A DNA stretch of 64,000 nucleotides. Source: Taenia hydatigena (lineage: Eukaryota > Platyhelminthes > Cestoda > Cyclophyllidea > Taeniidae). The DNA lies in contig JADWOT020000001.1 in assembly GCA_036345935.2 (NCBI GenBank), positions 34,081,412-34,145,411 on the forward strand, given 5' to 3'. The notes under the pieces are model-generated. The model was not told the DNA's origin, ran no database searches, and saw only the letters and a list, made by a program, of their open reading frames with translations. Shown here piece by piece: positions 21,421 through 33,756 of the stretch. A program made the position numbers and the translations under genes. Position 1 is the stretch's first letter. The number at the start of each line of letters is the position of its first letter.

Positions 21421-23194
21421 GACGCAACCGAGACTTTGGCACACTTCCACTCAAGACTACAATGTGCGTAACCGCCACCTACTGACATCGGGTTCGATTA
21501 GAGTCATGCGGAGACCCAAGATCGTGCGAGCATACAAAATTCAAGGTATGAATGACTGTGAAATGTCCAGTAGTTCGAGATGGTGTACGTATGCACACGC
21601 CACTTAATCGATGATGCTCGAAAGTGGACAAGTAATGCTCCTCTCAGTCACCTCCGAGTGGACGTTTGAGCCAACGGTGCTAATGCATTTAATGATGTAC
21701 CCTGGAAGCATGCATCGTCATCCAGTAGAAGCAGTCAGAGGAATGCATCTACTTTGCACTACTCTGAATGACTAGGTGGATGATGCACAACTGGCCTTCT
21801 GTAGAAGTAGCAGCAGAGATCTGCGTGGTTTCAGAAACACACAAGAAAGGCATTCTTTGCAGAATGGTTGTGAACATACGGTAAATGCTCGGAGTTAAGG
21901 ACAACGCAACACTAACAGTCCCCACTCTTCCACAGCTTTTTGATAAACTCAACAGTATTCAATGGCGGCGTGGTGTCTCTACCCCACTCCTCAATATCCA
22001 ACACATCCTGCATATGCGGAAGAAAGGAAGGAAGGAGAGCGCCTTTACTGGTTTTAACAGTAGCAATAGTTTAGTATTATCAATGGTAGCAGAGCAGAGC
22101 AGGGGAGAAAAGGGGAACAAGTTCACGTGTGGTTTTCTGCACACACGGGAGGGTGCATCCAATCATCTCTTCCAAACATTCTATGTCCTCGACGACATCG
22201 GGCAGAGCATGGGCTGGCGGGTGAGTTGGTCGGTGGGTGGGTGAGTGAGTCGGTATACACCGCCACCACTACCACCCCCACCACCACCGATTCAAGCGCA
22301 AAATTGGTCCGAGCATTCACGTCAATGTGTCCACGAGGCCACTCCGTGCCACATCTGCACAACACCCAAAAGGCAGGCTCATTCCAACCAATCCTACGTC
22401 CCCACCACTACCCTTTGTAAGTCCGCATAAACGAACACAAAATATTATTTCATGACTGACGTCTCCATCCTACTACCTTCGCATTATTCTAACCACTTTT
22501 TACCAGATATCCAATTCGGAAAATCGAAGCTAAAGTACCACTTAAGCACTGGCTCTAATCAGAGACACCTTGGTCACACACTCGGATGGAGCCAAATCAG
22601 ACACATTTTCACATTTCTGCTAGATAATTTGTTTCCTTCGCTGCCATAGTCACAACTTTCTCGAAAGTGCCAGACCAGTCCCTGAAACAGTCTTCATCAA
22701 CGACTATGAAATACGCACACTTCAAAGCATCGTCCCTCACTACTGTGAAGGACAAACTCAATCGCTCTGAACAGCACCCAATCGCCACACTTCCTCTTCC
22801 AACGACTTTTGAAGTGAAGGCGGCAGTCTTTCAAAAATGTCCACCTATCCGCCCTCTCTAATGCCAAGTTAGGCTTTCGCATCAGTGAGGAACCAGCGTT
22901 CTCTCCCTGATGCGTTTAAGCCTTTCCACCAATTAGTTCAACCGCAAATACTGGCTACTGCTTGTACTTTATGGCTGCAAAACACATTTCCATCTTTTCC
23001 TCTAACACTTACTACCTTTTCAGGATACAAGGAACCTGACAACTTCAAAAACAACACCTTACCAGCCGTGTTTTCTCGCAGAAAAACTCGTATTTTGAAT
23101 AAACATTGATATAACCTGCTACAAGCACATCATCCTTGGTTTGGTTTTGGTTACCTGCATAAGTCACGATAGTGCTTGCATTTCAATGAGCAAG

Positions 23195-25575
23195 TTAACT
23201 GCATAAGGGCTTTACATAAATCCAAGAAAGGCATGAAACTTGATGTGGATGATTCACTTGTATACCTAGACAAAACACACTATCCGCAGTGAATCTGTAA
23301 TAACTTGAAGCCCCCGTGTGGCCACGTGTTGCAGAAAGGCGAGACGCCATCGATAACAGCTAATCAATGTAAAGGACTTACGATACTGTTGTTGCGATAG
23401 GAATCGTTGGATGAAGGGACGAATGTCCTCACCGGTGATGTTCACGCATACGCAACAACAGCAGCGGCACCAGCGGCATTGGCAGAAGCAGGAAACAGAG
23501 GAGGTGGCAAAGCATAGAAGGGCTGAGTCGTCCCCTGAGTAAATTCATCTGCGTCCACCAACTGTCGATGTGCCGTGGAGTACCCACCATCACCCCATCC
23601 CCCAGGTAGGCCGGGAGAATTGCACCTGAAACACTGAGAGATAGCTCACAAATAGGTCTCCTCCTAAGAGCAAAACGTAGATCGGCAAGGGCCACCCAAT
23701 CCTCATGCCAGCACGAGGGACCACCGCGAATCCACCCAAGCGCCATGCCACAGCGCACAATCCACCATCCCACCCCAACTTCGATAGTAATTAGTCGAGG
23801 TGGGGTCGGAAACCGCCTCAGCTTTCTACCCTAGATGCTCCCAACGCCGTCCTTCCCACCCTCTCCTTTTCAACTCCTTTGCCATCCATTCTCACTCCTC
23901 AGACTAAGTCGCAATAGTAGTGGGAGTAGCACGACACCCGCCCCCGCCTCCTTCCCCCCCAATAGTTCGCCCCCAACAAACCCAACAGTGGAGACCTACT
24001 CAACTACTTACCTCCTCTGAACTGATGCATCACTACTTATCACCTATGCAGTCAGCAACAAATTAACCGCCACCCTCCCATAGCAAATACATTTCCGCAC
24101 CTCCGGAAGCAAAATATGCCACAGTTGCCACCAGTGAAATCAGACCCATAGCGCTTCCACTCGGCGTCGTCGTCGTCGTCGTCGTAAGAGAACGTCTCCT
24201 TCACTCTTTCACACACCCACGACAGAGCTCCCCCAGCCTTTCCCCTCCTTCGCCGCCACCCACCCACTTACTCACCCAGCCACTCATGCCCGCGAAGACA
24301 AACATACGGAGGCACAGTAGCAGTAGTAGACCCTGTCACCCATGCCGACAGCCGCATCGCACAACTCAGACGGAGACGCCACCGCCACCACCACCACCGC
24401 CACCGCGAATCACTCCAACATCTTGTATTGCCTGCCACTCCACACACTCATCGCATGTTACTTCACCATCACAACCACCAAGGTAAGCTTGTAGCATCAG
24501 AAAAGGAAAAAACACCAAACAATGACAAGACCGATGTGTGAGGCTCCAATGGGCTGCAAAGCTAACATACACAAACATAACTACTGATAGGAAAACAAGA
24601 AACAAACACCTCAACAAGCAAACACATAAGACTGCTACAAAGCACAGTCTGCGTGGTGATGCCAAAGCTTCCAACTTGTCACTTCTTCTTCCTCCGCTCC
24701 TACCACTGCTGCGTCTACCTCACTCAGGGACACCAACTCATGCCATCAAAGCTGAGCAACCTGCCATTAAGTCATCAACGAGGCCCCCTACACAACATGT
24801 TTCACAGCAAGGATCGCATCAACACAACACTCCTCCGCCATCCCTATGTGCGCCAACACGCATATCTTAGTGATGAAAATAGCGCAGGTAAAGCAGATAA
24901 AGAACAGCACTTTCCCACCCAACATATGAACGCACATTGATTCCATTACTGCACACAAAAAGGGACAGCAACAACTCATTTACCACAATCCAAAGAAGTG
25001 TTTTGCAGTAAAAAAATCAACGTGATTAGGCAATGCAAATGGAAAACAAAATGTTATGACAGCAACTGCAGCTATTTCTGAAACGGTTGGTCTAACAAAA
25101 AAACTGACAAATAAAGCAAAAGCATACACCTACACACATTCATAAAGTGGGTGTTTAATCGCAAGAAACCACCAAGCAAGTAAGTGCCAAACACATCGTA
25201 GGGTCTTAGCACCTCTCCAAAAATTATGCCTCATCACTCAAATTCAAACGTCATTAAAAAACAAACAACCCCACAATCTGCTGCAACAGTCGCAATTTAT
25301 CTCTACACACCGAAAAATGCACATGAGGAGACCTTGCACTTGAAAAGTAGCCGTCAACATTCACATTAAGAGGCATTTGCTTCTACCCCAACAAGTATGT
25401 GTATAAAAGAAGAAAGTTGACATTTAAAGTACCTCACAACAACTGACTAACTTAAAATACTCTAAAGATACTCAATACCTACCAGGCTCTCAACTTTTGG
25501 CAGCGGATAAAGGCGCATTACTCCACAAAAAATGTCTCCAAAAACGCGCACCACTTACGCAAGTCGCGCGCAAAT
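23195..25575 (-). pseudogene. Unrecognised multi-exon gene, right-arm copy
   Basis: Minus-strand counterpart of 12,238-14,859. The first block ends at 25,483 before GTAGGT. The IDTEEEE-type exon is deleted. The next block has TTCTG where the other copies have an AG acceptor (about 24,495), but its later part is intact and reads CERVKETFSYDDDDDDAEWK with a GTGCGG donor. The KESEE exon (23,663-23,626) is shortened to 38 bases and meets TGA. The last two exons (23,427-23,382 DIRPFIQRFLSQQQY; 23,265-23,195 IQVNHPHQVSCLSWIYVK, then TAA) keep phase and the same 116-base intron as the left arm. Clearly non-functional as a whole, yet its 3' end is preserved. Confidence 0.5.
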
Positions 25576-26049
25576 CCGATTAATCAGTTCGTAGTTCGTC
25601 CGATAAAACAAGCGAACTTTAAATATTTATGCATTTACGATAAGATTATAATTACGACAAATGCTTAAAGTTTTGACTTTCGTGCATAATTTGGTTGGGA
25701 AACATGCTAATGACAATTTACAAAGTGAGCAATACGAGAAAGCTGTTAATATTTGTATGTCAGCAATATAAATGCATAATAGTGATACTGTTAGGTTTGC
25801 CAACAAATCGTGAAAGTGGTTCAAACTACAGCGAGCAAGGTCGTTTTGTCAAGTAGCTGTACACTTCAATTTGCTTCAAGCATGTGTTTTGTAGCAAAGT
25901 TCACATTCAAAACGAATAGACGGGTTGCTCAAATGGGTCAATGGACTGACCCTACTTACATAGTCTTGCATGTGTCAATCACCTTTACAAAAGATACGCA
26001 TTTCTACGAAATTCCGTTGAAAGTCTTCTTGGCTGGTGGGGTGTAAGCT

Positions 26050-26250
26050 ACGTTTTGAGTTGGCAATTTGCGGTTGAGATGCCTGCGCATCTCACTACAC
26101 GTAGACGAGGTGGCACAGTAGCCAACTCCTTAATTACTTCCTGATTCAAGTGACAATTTCGTAATTGCTTCCTGATTTGAGCATCAGTCGCATTGGCAGT
26201 TGTTCCATTCAGTGGAGTGCTACCTGACCTTCTACCTCGTGCGGTAGCTG
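26050..26250 (-). repeat. Dispersed repeat S, copy 3
   Basis: Inverse partner of 11,680-11,860, containing CATTCAGTGGAGTGCTACC at 26,206-26,224. Confidence 0.75.
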
Positions 26251-26948
26251 TCATGACATGACTTGTAATTGTCTGAACTTACCCGATCTGCCAATAACCC
26301 AAATGCAATTGTGAAAACTAGTTCGATTTTGCTAAGATAGTTGATCATGACAAGTTAACAGGATTACTTTTTGTGTGACTTGATCTAAACTGTTTGATTG
26401 CCTCTGTCAGGGGACATGAGAATGCTAAGAGAGTATGAGAATGTTTACTGAGCCACAGATAATGTTAGGGCTAATAATCGCATCCATAATCTTTCACTCT
26501 TGTGAGTTTGTCCTTGCGGTCCCTCCTCCTTCTCCTCCTTCTTTTCCTTTTTCCCCTCTGCCTCATAATCCCACTTCCGAGTCAGCTCCCTATTGTGGGG
26601 TTCGAAGGCTCCCTTGAAGGCGAACGAAGGCAAAATATCAGGGTAGAATGCATATATTCAGCAGACAGAGGAGAATGGGTTGCTGGAACACCTTTTACCG
26701 ATGACTGCATCATCTCATACTTTATCGCTGACTTTTTGTTCCTTCACTCCTCTTATTGCATTACCACCGGACATGATCCATGAAGACTCCTCAATTCTGC
26801 TTTTAGCTTTCGTATTGTCCAAACCACCCTCGAAGCCTAACAACATGTCACTTAGTGTGCTTCAATCTGTCTACATTAACTACAGCTATTTAAGCGTCAA
26901 AACTCTCTTGGTCCACATCGTCCGCAAAGCCTCACATTTCTCTGTCAT

Positions 26949-27905
26949 TCACGACCAGTCTGCTTCACTCATTGCACGCTGTCACGTGCATTTCAAATTT
27001 TCATCTTCGATCCAACGATCGATGTGCTGTCAAGCGCATCGTCGCCAGTTTCATATTTCCGTGATTCACTCGCGATGTTGTCGAAAGAAGGAGTGTTCTA
27101 CGCCGTATTCCTGCTCGCGTATGTGAGCATCGCACTGCTCAATTTGAGCAGCAGTGCACTGAACCTACTCACATGGTTTTACATGTGGGGAATCGTTGGA
27201 TTCGCCGGAACCCTTGTCGACTGTATGTGTCTCCATTTCGCTAATAAATCTGCTGCCTTGTAGATGTGACAAGGAAGGAAGGTGGTGCGGGGGAGCGCCA
27301 CCGGCGCTCAGTTGGTGTTGAGGCAAGACCCTATGGGCGCCACCACCGAAGATGGCCACCGGCCTCAGTGGACCGGGAGACAACCAGCTTTGCAATCTCT
27401 TCCCTTCGTGACGAGGAGGTTGCACCGGCCACTGACCCATGTACGTCTCGCTCCCTTCTTTTCCTCCTCCTCCTGTTCATACTGGTCAAGTCACTTTGTA
27501 GAAGTTACATAGCGGCTCTGGATCAAGACATACTTCATGCTACTCTGCTCAATCACTTGGTCCATAATTACGTGCAGACTCAGCATACGTCTTTCAGCTG
27601 ACTTGCTCTCATTATTTGGGCAGCTAGCAGTAGCATTAGCGCTATTTCCACTTTAAACCACTTAATTTACAGGCATTATCCACGTCGATATGGTCTTGTT
27701 CCATCTTTTAGCTGGGCGCTGGTGGCGGGAGTGGAATGCTCAGCACCCCCGTAAGCTCTCCGCACTCATACGCTCTCCTCCTCCTCCTTATTTCTCATCC
27801 TCACCCTTCTCTTTTTCACTTAATCTTTTAGGGCCAAAACACCAACCCGGAGTAAGAAGAGGACGCGCAGGAAGATGGCGCATCTTCTGCTGTTTAAGTT
27901 GTTAA
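26949..27905 (+). pseudogene. Membrane-protein gene, right-arm copy
   Basis: Plus-strand counterpart of 10,011-11,000. Exon 1 (about 26,949-27,222) differs from the left copy by one residue over the 79-residue frame from 27,024. The 41-base intron is 27,223-27,263. Exon 2 (27,264-27,440) lacks 21 bases near its end, in frame, and its donor reads GTACGT instead of GTAAGT. The next intron is 27,441-27,501 (61 bases). Exon 3 then joins as TAA and has a second stop (ACATAG where the left has ACATGG), so this copy cannot make the left-arm protein. Exons 4 (27,673-27,750) and 5 (27,832-27,905) have the same lengths and phase as on the left. One arm may be active and the other dead. Confidence 0.5.
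27223..27263 (+). other. 41-base intron, right arm
   Basis: GTATGT...TTGTAG with the CGCTAATAA branch-like box at 27,239-27,247. The codon split T/AT across it gives Tyr, and exon 2 continues open. Confidence 0.6.
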
Positions 27906-28224
27906 AGATCCTTTGCCTTGTTTCTTTTCCCCTCCTCCCTATCCCCCTTCCCCACACCCCATAGCATGATTGTATCGTTCTAACACAGATTTGTCATGGC
28001 AATGCCTTCTTTTCGCTTTCTATGTGGGCAGAATTGGATGAAAGATAATTAGAAAAGCACTGGTCGCTCGGGTTTATGAGTGGGTGGGCGAGATGCCACC
28101 ACTTCAACTACAAGGCATCATTCAAATGTTGGGCTGCAATGCCAGTTTTAGTGAGTCATGAGTAAAGAAGGCGGCCAGTAATCCAGCTATCGACTATGCA
28201 ATACACTTTCCGCAATGGAAATAT

Positions 28225-28599
28225 ATGATGGACATACGCACGCCCGAAGTGCTCTTCTCTGCTCACGTCTCTCCTCGCCTCTCTGCTTCAACATTGTCTG
28301 CCCTGCCATTCCAATGCTGCACACTTCGCATGGAGGCATCGAAACAACACCAGCGACAGGATGAACTAGTGTGGTTGGCCAATCACCAAATGCTCACAAA
28401 CGCAGAGGTGTGGCTGACTCCCCAGTCTTACATGCACATTTCTTTCATCGCATCATTTTTCTTTCAAGTTAATGCTCCATCATTAGGTGCAAAAGTCAAG
28501 TCTTTAGTGATGTATGGTCGGTTTGGGTGGGATAGTGTGCCGCAGCACAGCGATGACCATAACGCACTACCTCTCGTACGCAACGATCGGCAAGAGTAG
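28225..28599 (+). CDS. Orphan 124-codon frame, right-arm copy
   Basis: Partner of 9,317-9,691, with four residue differences (for example MMDIRTPEV against MMDTRTPEV). As on the left it follows the membrane-gene exons on the same strand. Conservation matches the general near-identity of this part of the arms, so selection is not shown. Confidence 0.2.
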   Translation: MMDIRTPEVLFSAHVSPRLSASTLSALPFQCCTLRMEASKQHQRQDELVWLANHQMLTNAEVWLTPQSYMHISFIASFFFQVNAPSLGAKVKSLVMYGRFGWDSVPQHSDDHNALPLVRNDRQE

Positions 28600-28923
28600 T
28601 CCCTCCTACACTGCAACACATCTGCTACGGCCTAATAACGAATGCAAACAAGTCTGACGAAGTCATTTGCACGAAATGCATTTCAGCGCGCTGTGAGTAG
28701 TCGGGATTCGAGTTTGCTTCATTGAGTCCATGCAAGATGGCAATGCAAATTTTGTAACAGAGCAACTCATGTATGCTGGTACCTCTTTACATTAGCCACG
28801 ACTGTAGTACTTTGTTTGTTGGAACTACCGGTCTCGGTCAAGGTAACAGAGATGGCCGTACTGCCCTAGCTGCGTGGGCTAGCCTCCGGGCCATGGCAGT
28901 GGCCTATTTCTCTCTGTCCGTTG

Positions 28924-28945
28924 AATATATATATATATATATATA

Positions 28946-28982
<37 letters not shown>

Positions 28983-28985
28983 GTA
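28924..28985. repeat. (AT)n microsatellite, interrupted
   Basis: About 60 bases of AT with a central 'AGGC' interruption and a 'GTATATGTATG' tail. It pairs with the 22-base run at 8,970-8,991 in the other arm and is the largest length difference in this part of the palindrome. Confidence 0.95.
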
Positions 28986-29649
28986 TGTTCTACCCTAGCA
29001 TTCTGCCTTCTTTTGCCTTCGAAGGAGCCTCGGGGCACTACAACTACAATCCTAAGCATGCACATAATATTCTCAGTTAAATTTGTAAACCGAACATTAA
29101 AATATTTGTGCTTAAATTGTGCGTTGTCTCATTTGATGTTGCTAATCTACTGATATAACTTTGTAAAATTTACTGCAATCGGAGGAATTGAGCGGGATGC
29201 GTTTCTAATGTGATATGCTTCGTATCCAAATCATGGCCCTCGTTTTTACTTGTCGTCTCCATGAGCACAGCTGGTGCTGCTTGCCAAGGTGATTGCCGCG
29301 CGTTCGTTTGATTGACAATTCTGTCAACTCAGCGCTTCCTTGTGTGGCGATGGACCTTGCCACGACTAGTTCAGTGGTGTAGGTGGATGGAGTGGGTGTG
29401 TTTATTATTGCAACTGCAGAAAGTGCTCAAATGCGGACTCAAATGCAGAATGAATTGGAAGGAATACAGTAGAAGAAGCAGTAATGTGTGCAAAGCCCAT
29501 GCTTTGCTGCTGTTGCACTACAAGTGTCTTGTCTGTATCACCTTTGACTGATGCAATTGTTGGTCACTGGACTGTAATTGTTCAACTACTCTGCGCGCAG
29601 GGAAAGAAGAGCGACCTCATGGTTGGGTTGCGGTGACACGAAGGGGAGA

Positions 29650-29930
29650 TATTGCGAAACTGGTCGTCTCCCGGTCCACTGAGGCTGATGGTAGCTTTCG
29701 TTGGTGGTGTCCACAGGGTCTCGCCTCAACTCCAACTGAGCGCCGGTGGTGCTTCTCCACCTCGCCTTCCCTCCTTGTCACATCTACAAGGCAGCAGATT
29801 TATTAGCGAAATGATCACACTTACAGTTGACAAGGGTTCCAGCGAATCCAACGATTCCCCACCTCACACTCCTTTCTTGTCATAACTATAAGGCAGTAGA
29901 TTTATTAGCGAAATGAGCGCACTTACAGTT
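29650..29930 (-). pseudogene. Tandem 41-base intron fragment, right arm
   Basis: Inverse of 8,000-8,330, with introns at 29,784-29,824 and 29,886-29,926 (minus strand, each GTAAGT...AG, 41 bases). The two are 102 bases apart here and 103 in the left arm. Exon 2-like sequence follows the first only. Confidence 0.65.
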
Positions 29931-30189
29931 GACAGCGGACTCGAGGAATGCAACCATCCTTCGAAGGTAGGCCTAAGTGATAAGGCCAATTGTATCGCTC
30001 AAATTGGGAAGTGCAAAGCTCTTCAATTACAGAAAAGGAGGTAAAGCTGCTCATGTGATTGGCGAATTACGATATATTGGGCGTGGATGCTGTTACACTG
30101 ACAACCCCCTTTAAAGTCCCCAAAGAAAGTATGTGGAAGAAAGGGGAAGAAGACCCATGACCTCCTAACTGAAGTCGACACTCATAATG

Positions 30190-30410
30190 CTAACGTTGAC
30201 TATGTGTCCATTACCTTTACGAAAGATACACATTTTAACAAATTGCTCTACTACATTTTGAGTTGGCACTTCTTGGTTGCTATGTCTGTACATCCTGGTG
30301 TACGTGGACGTAGTGGCACAGTTGCTAACTTCGGAATTATCACCTGATTTGGACATCAATCACATCGACAGTTGTTCCATCCAGTGGGGTGTCACTACGC
30401 TCTCTACCTC
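30190..30410 (-). repeat. Dispersed repeat S, copy 4
   Basis: Inverse of 7,530-7,760. The plus-strand text 'GACAGTTGTTCCATCCAGTG' lies at 30,368-30,387. Confidence 0.75.
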
Positions 30411-30460
30411 CTTGTGATAGCTGGCATGACATGAAGGCTAAAACAACGAGTTTGTAGCTG

Positions 30461-30736
30461 TTGAGCAGCGGATCATGTAAAGCCCACAAATTTCAGGTTA
30501 TTGAACCTCGGCGACTTAGCAGCTCTACACTTGCAAGCTTACGAACACGAAACGACACACCCTGCTCGACCTCCATCTCCAGTTTCTGCTACTGCATGCA
30601 AACCGACATATCGTCCTTTCGTCTGCTCCCTCATTTCCCACTCACCTTAGTAATACACCTTCTGTTTGACTTTTCTCGTTCTTTGTACACTGTAATAGTC
30701 TGGTTCTCGTCGTTGCGCAAGCTGTTGAGTGACTGA
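30461..30736 (+). pseudogene. EHETT exon-like block, right-arm copy
   Basis: Partner of 7,210-7,491. The 91-codon frame survives with scattered residue changes, but the frame shared with the 44 and 61 kb copies is the one reading AALHLQAYEHETTH. Family not recognised. Confidence 0.3.
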
Positions 30737-30769
30737 GCAGTCGAACCATCCACCTGACCAACAGCTCTG

Positions 30770-31075
30770 ATGGGGCTCATCCCTTGGTACTGTAGGCAGT
30801 TAGCAGCTATTCCACACTACCTACGTTCTCTGTGGTGCATAGACAGACCATCACTTCTAATGGTTGGTAGCGTCCATTACGACCCAATAGTTGAGCGTGA
30901 CTGTGTGGCTCCCAACAATCCACTAGTCACTCATCCGCCTGGGTGCGATTCCTTTGTAGGCGGAAGTAGGTGCGCTCCTCCCATGGCAGTGGATCTCATT
31001 CCCGGTGTCTCGCCAAAGCCACTATGGGGACAATATCTGTGTGCATGGTTTCCTAAGACTTTGACGTTAGCGTAG
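30770..31075 (+). CDS. Orphan 101-codon frame, right-arm copy
   Basis: Partner of 6,871-7,176, with six differences in 101 residues, ending at the same stop just after KTLTLA. It may be a chance frame preserved by recent arm identity. Confidence 0.2.
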   Translation: MGLIPWYCRQLAAIPHYLRSLWCIDRPSLLMVGSVHYDPIVERDCVAPNNPLVTHPPGCDSFVGGSRCAPPMAVDLIPGVSPKPLWGQYLCAWFPKTLTLA

Positions 31076-33287
31076 CCCATACACAGAAATATCGTCGACA
31101 TCTCTAGCTAAAAAAGTCGGATTACTTGGAGCCCTTTGCTCCCAATTTTTCACATGAGCCCTTCGGATGCACCTATGCACGCTAGATTGTGTGGCCTCAT
31201 TCACTTAAGTGGTAGAGCCCCAACACAACTCACGAAAATGTCTTCGGTGTCAAACCACAACCACTTGAAGTTGTAATGGTGGGAGTCGAGTGGATTGCTC
31301 GTGTCCTCTTCAATTTCCTTCGCAACTGCGCACCACCTGCAACAACCGACAGATCCTGAAATGCTGATGTGCTCCTTGCTAAGGTAATAGAGGGACTACA
31401 TCCACACCCACTTGCTGTTTCCTTCTTTTACTTATTCAGCTAATTCCCATTATCTCCTACGGATTTTGGGAGTAAGCTTTGCCGCAACAAGATCGCTAAT
31501 TCCCTCGCTCACCTCGATGCGCTTTATATGGCACACGTTGAGTCCCGACTTTATATAAATACGGACTTTGCAAAGTGCTTCAATTTTTTACATTCAGAGG
31601 AGTACTAAGACCTTCACAAGTGAAAATGCAATGACTTGTCATAGACTCTAGCGTTTTATTTACGCAATCATATTTGTACCTCTACGAGGCAGAGGAAAAC
31701 TCATGAGGACTACGTTTTTTTGCTCAAAAGAAGCTAGCTTGGGTGACGTCAGATAAAGTCTTATTAAAAATCGTAAAAGAATAGCAAAATGTTTATGTAA
31801 GTGGCTTTGCGCTTGTCAAACTTAGCTTTTGTTTCGATATTGAAAAGGCGGTGTTCAGGACAATCCTTCGCAGCGTAAGTTAACTTAGTACTTGATACAA
31901 AATCGCACCCAGACCTCATTTACCATGAATTGGGTTCCTCTGTCGACTTACAACAATGATATTGGGTGTTTGTTGTGAGATTAGAACTAGGATGATTTGA
32001 CGCAGACCCCAAAATGCCGATCCAGGTATCCCATAAGGCGACCGTAAATCTCTCCTCGGCTAAACGCCATCTGATTCGCTGGTCAATAGCCAATGGAAAG
32101 TGACGAGTTCCAGGAGGTATTTATGTCCACAAACCAGCCTACATAGCTGTAAGTAAACGCCGGATTTTTGTGGGGAGAAGTCTAATTTTATGTTCCATTT
32201 CTTTTAAATGGCCATATTTCTTGTTGACCCTGAAAAGACTTCTCGAATATCTGATGGGATGAGTGGTAGCCAATAGTAAAATCGCAGGATAGACCTGTCA
32301 TAAGAATAGTTATTTTTGATTTGTTGCATAGCAGCTCGATTGATTAGAAAAGGAGTGTCAGGTGGTCACATAAGACCAATAAGATTCTAGGCTATGGAGG
32401 ACTGCTGTCTGAAATTCTGGAAAAACTCTCATGTATGCATGTTATAATGAACTTGTAATCAAGGTTCTACTCATTCCAGTTATGCAGTGACATGCCTCAG
32501 AGACGATTCTCGTTGCGGTAAGCCTGCTCCATCTTTGCGGTTGATACTACCTCAGGGCGCTGATTTTAACTGCGTCAAATACGCTTGCTTAACCGATCTC
32601 GATTCCTACGCACCTTCGGAGATTGTTGTGGGCACTTTCGGTCAGCAGTTGCTCTTCCATGATTGAACTGGCGACCCCCGTTCGTCAACCGAGAGTTCTT
32701 ACACGCGAGTTGATGATATCCTGTGACAGATAAGATTCAACAGTCTCACAAAAGCCATCATACTTGGTGACAATACCTAAGTCAGCTTAACCTGAGAATC
32801 TTCAGATGTAATGAATGTGGACTCAGGAAGATCCATTCTGGTGAGCACTTTCGATCCTGACCATGAGAGCGTTGAGAAAGAGATGTGAATTGCCATGAGT
32901 TTGGAATGGTGGATGCAGAGTAGATGAATAATTTGTTGATGAAGGGAACAGGAATGCGTGCATTTGGAGTGCTGCTAAGAGTAGTCAGGTGGTGGTGGTG
33001 GGGCAAACTTCTCTGCGGATCTTTCATGTCACGCAGTCTATCTACCGGCGATCATCATCATTCAATCAAGTACTGTGATTCGATGCATTCAATTACTAGT
33101 TTAATTACCCCTCTAGTGTTCCATTGTGTTAAAGGTATTAAATGGAATAGACTTAATCGGAATCGAGACTAATTCCACATTCCATTTCAAGTGCAGTTTC
33201 AGGCACCATGTCAGATGTGTCACACTTACGAGACCGAAGGAATTGGGGGGCCATCAACATCACCTTCCATGCCACCCCTGTCTCCTC

Positions 33288-33351
33288 CTTCCTTCCTTCC
33301 TTCCTTCCTTCCTTCCTTCCTTCCTTCCTTCCTTCCTTCCTTCCTTCCTTC
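33288..33351. repeat. (CCTT)n microsatellite at palindrome border
   Basis: About sixteen CCTT units followed by CCCTCCATCCATCTATCTATCT. The left-arm equivalent at 4,641-4,656 has only about four GGAA units. Sequence identity between the arms stops at this run. Confidence 0.95.
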
Positions 33352-33756
33352 CCTCCATCCATCTATCTATCTAATTTGATTGTGCGTCACGCATCCCTCA
33401 ACACCGTCGCATCCTATGAGCATACACATTTGCATTAATACTTCTTCTTCGTCTTAGAAGAGGAAAGAGGCTCTTCAGATTCTCCACCCTCCTCCCACAG
33501 CCAACTAACAACGACTCTTCATGATCGCAGCCCAAAAGCATACAACACATACAAAAACACAGTACGAAACACAAGCACTGCAGCATACTTACAACCTATC
33601 ACACGCAGCCACTACCCACGCGCAACACAAAAAATCACCTAACCAGTCAGTTCTCTCCTCCAAATAATAATGACAAGGAAAATTGGTTGCCCTTTATCAC
33701 CCTTATCACTTTCAACGCAAACAATCCTATCACCAGGGAGCACATCCCATGCCCAT

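Larger units (their letters stand above)
21420..33350 (-). repeat. Palindrome 1, right arm
   Basis: Inverse of 4,640-16,735. One-sided differences include about 470 bases missing here that the left arm has at 12,845-13,315 (removing one exon), about 110 bases present here (near 24,790-24,870) but missing on the left, and about 215 extra bases at 21,490-21,705. The outer end is a CCTT run at 33,288-33,351. Confidence 0.9.

Noticed and set aside
33126..33374. FLPSFLPSFLPS-type frames
   Set aside because: They are translations of the CCTT microsatellite in three frames, not proteins.
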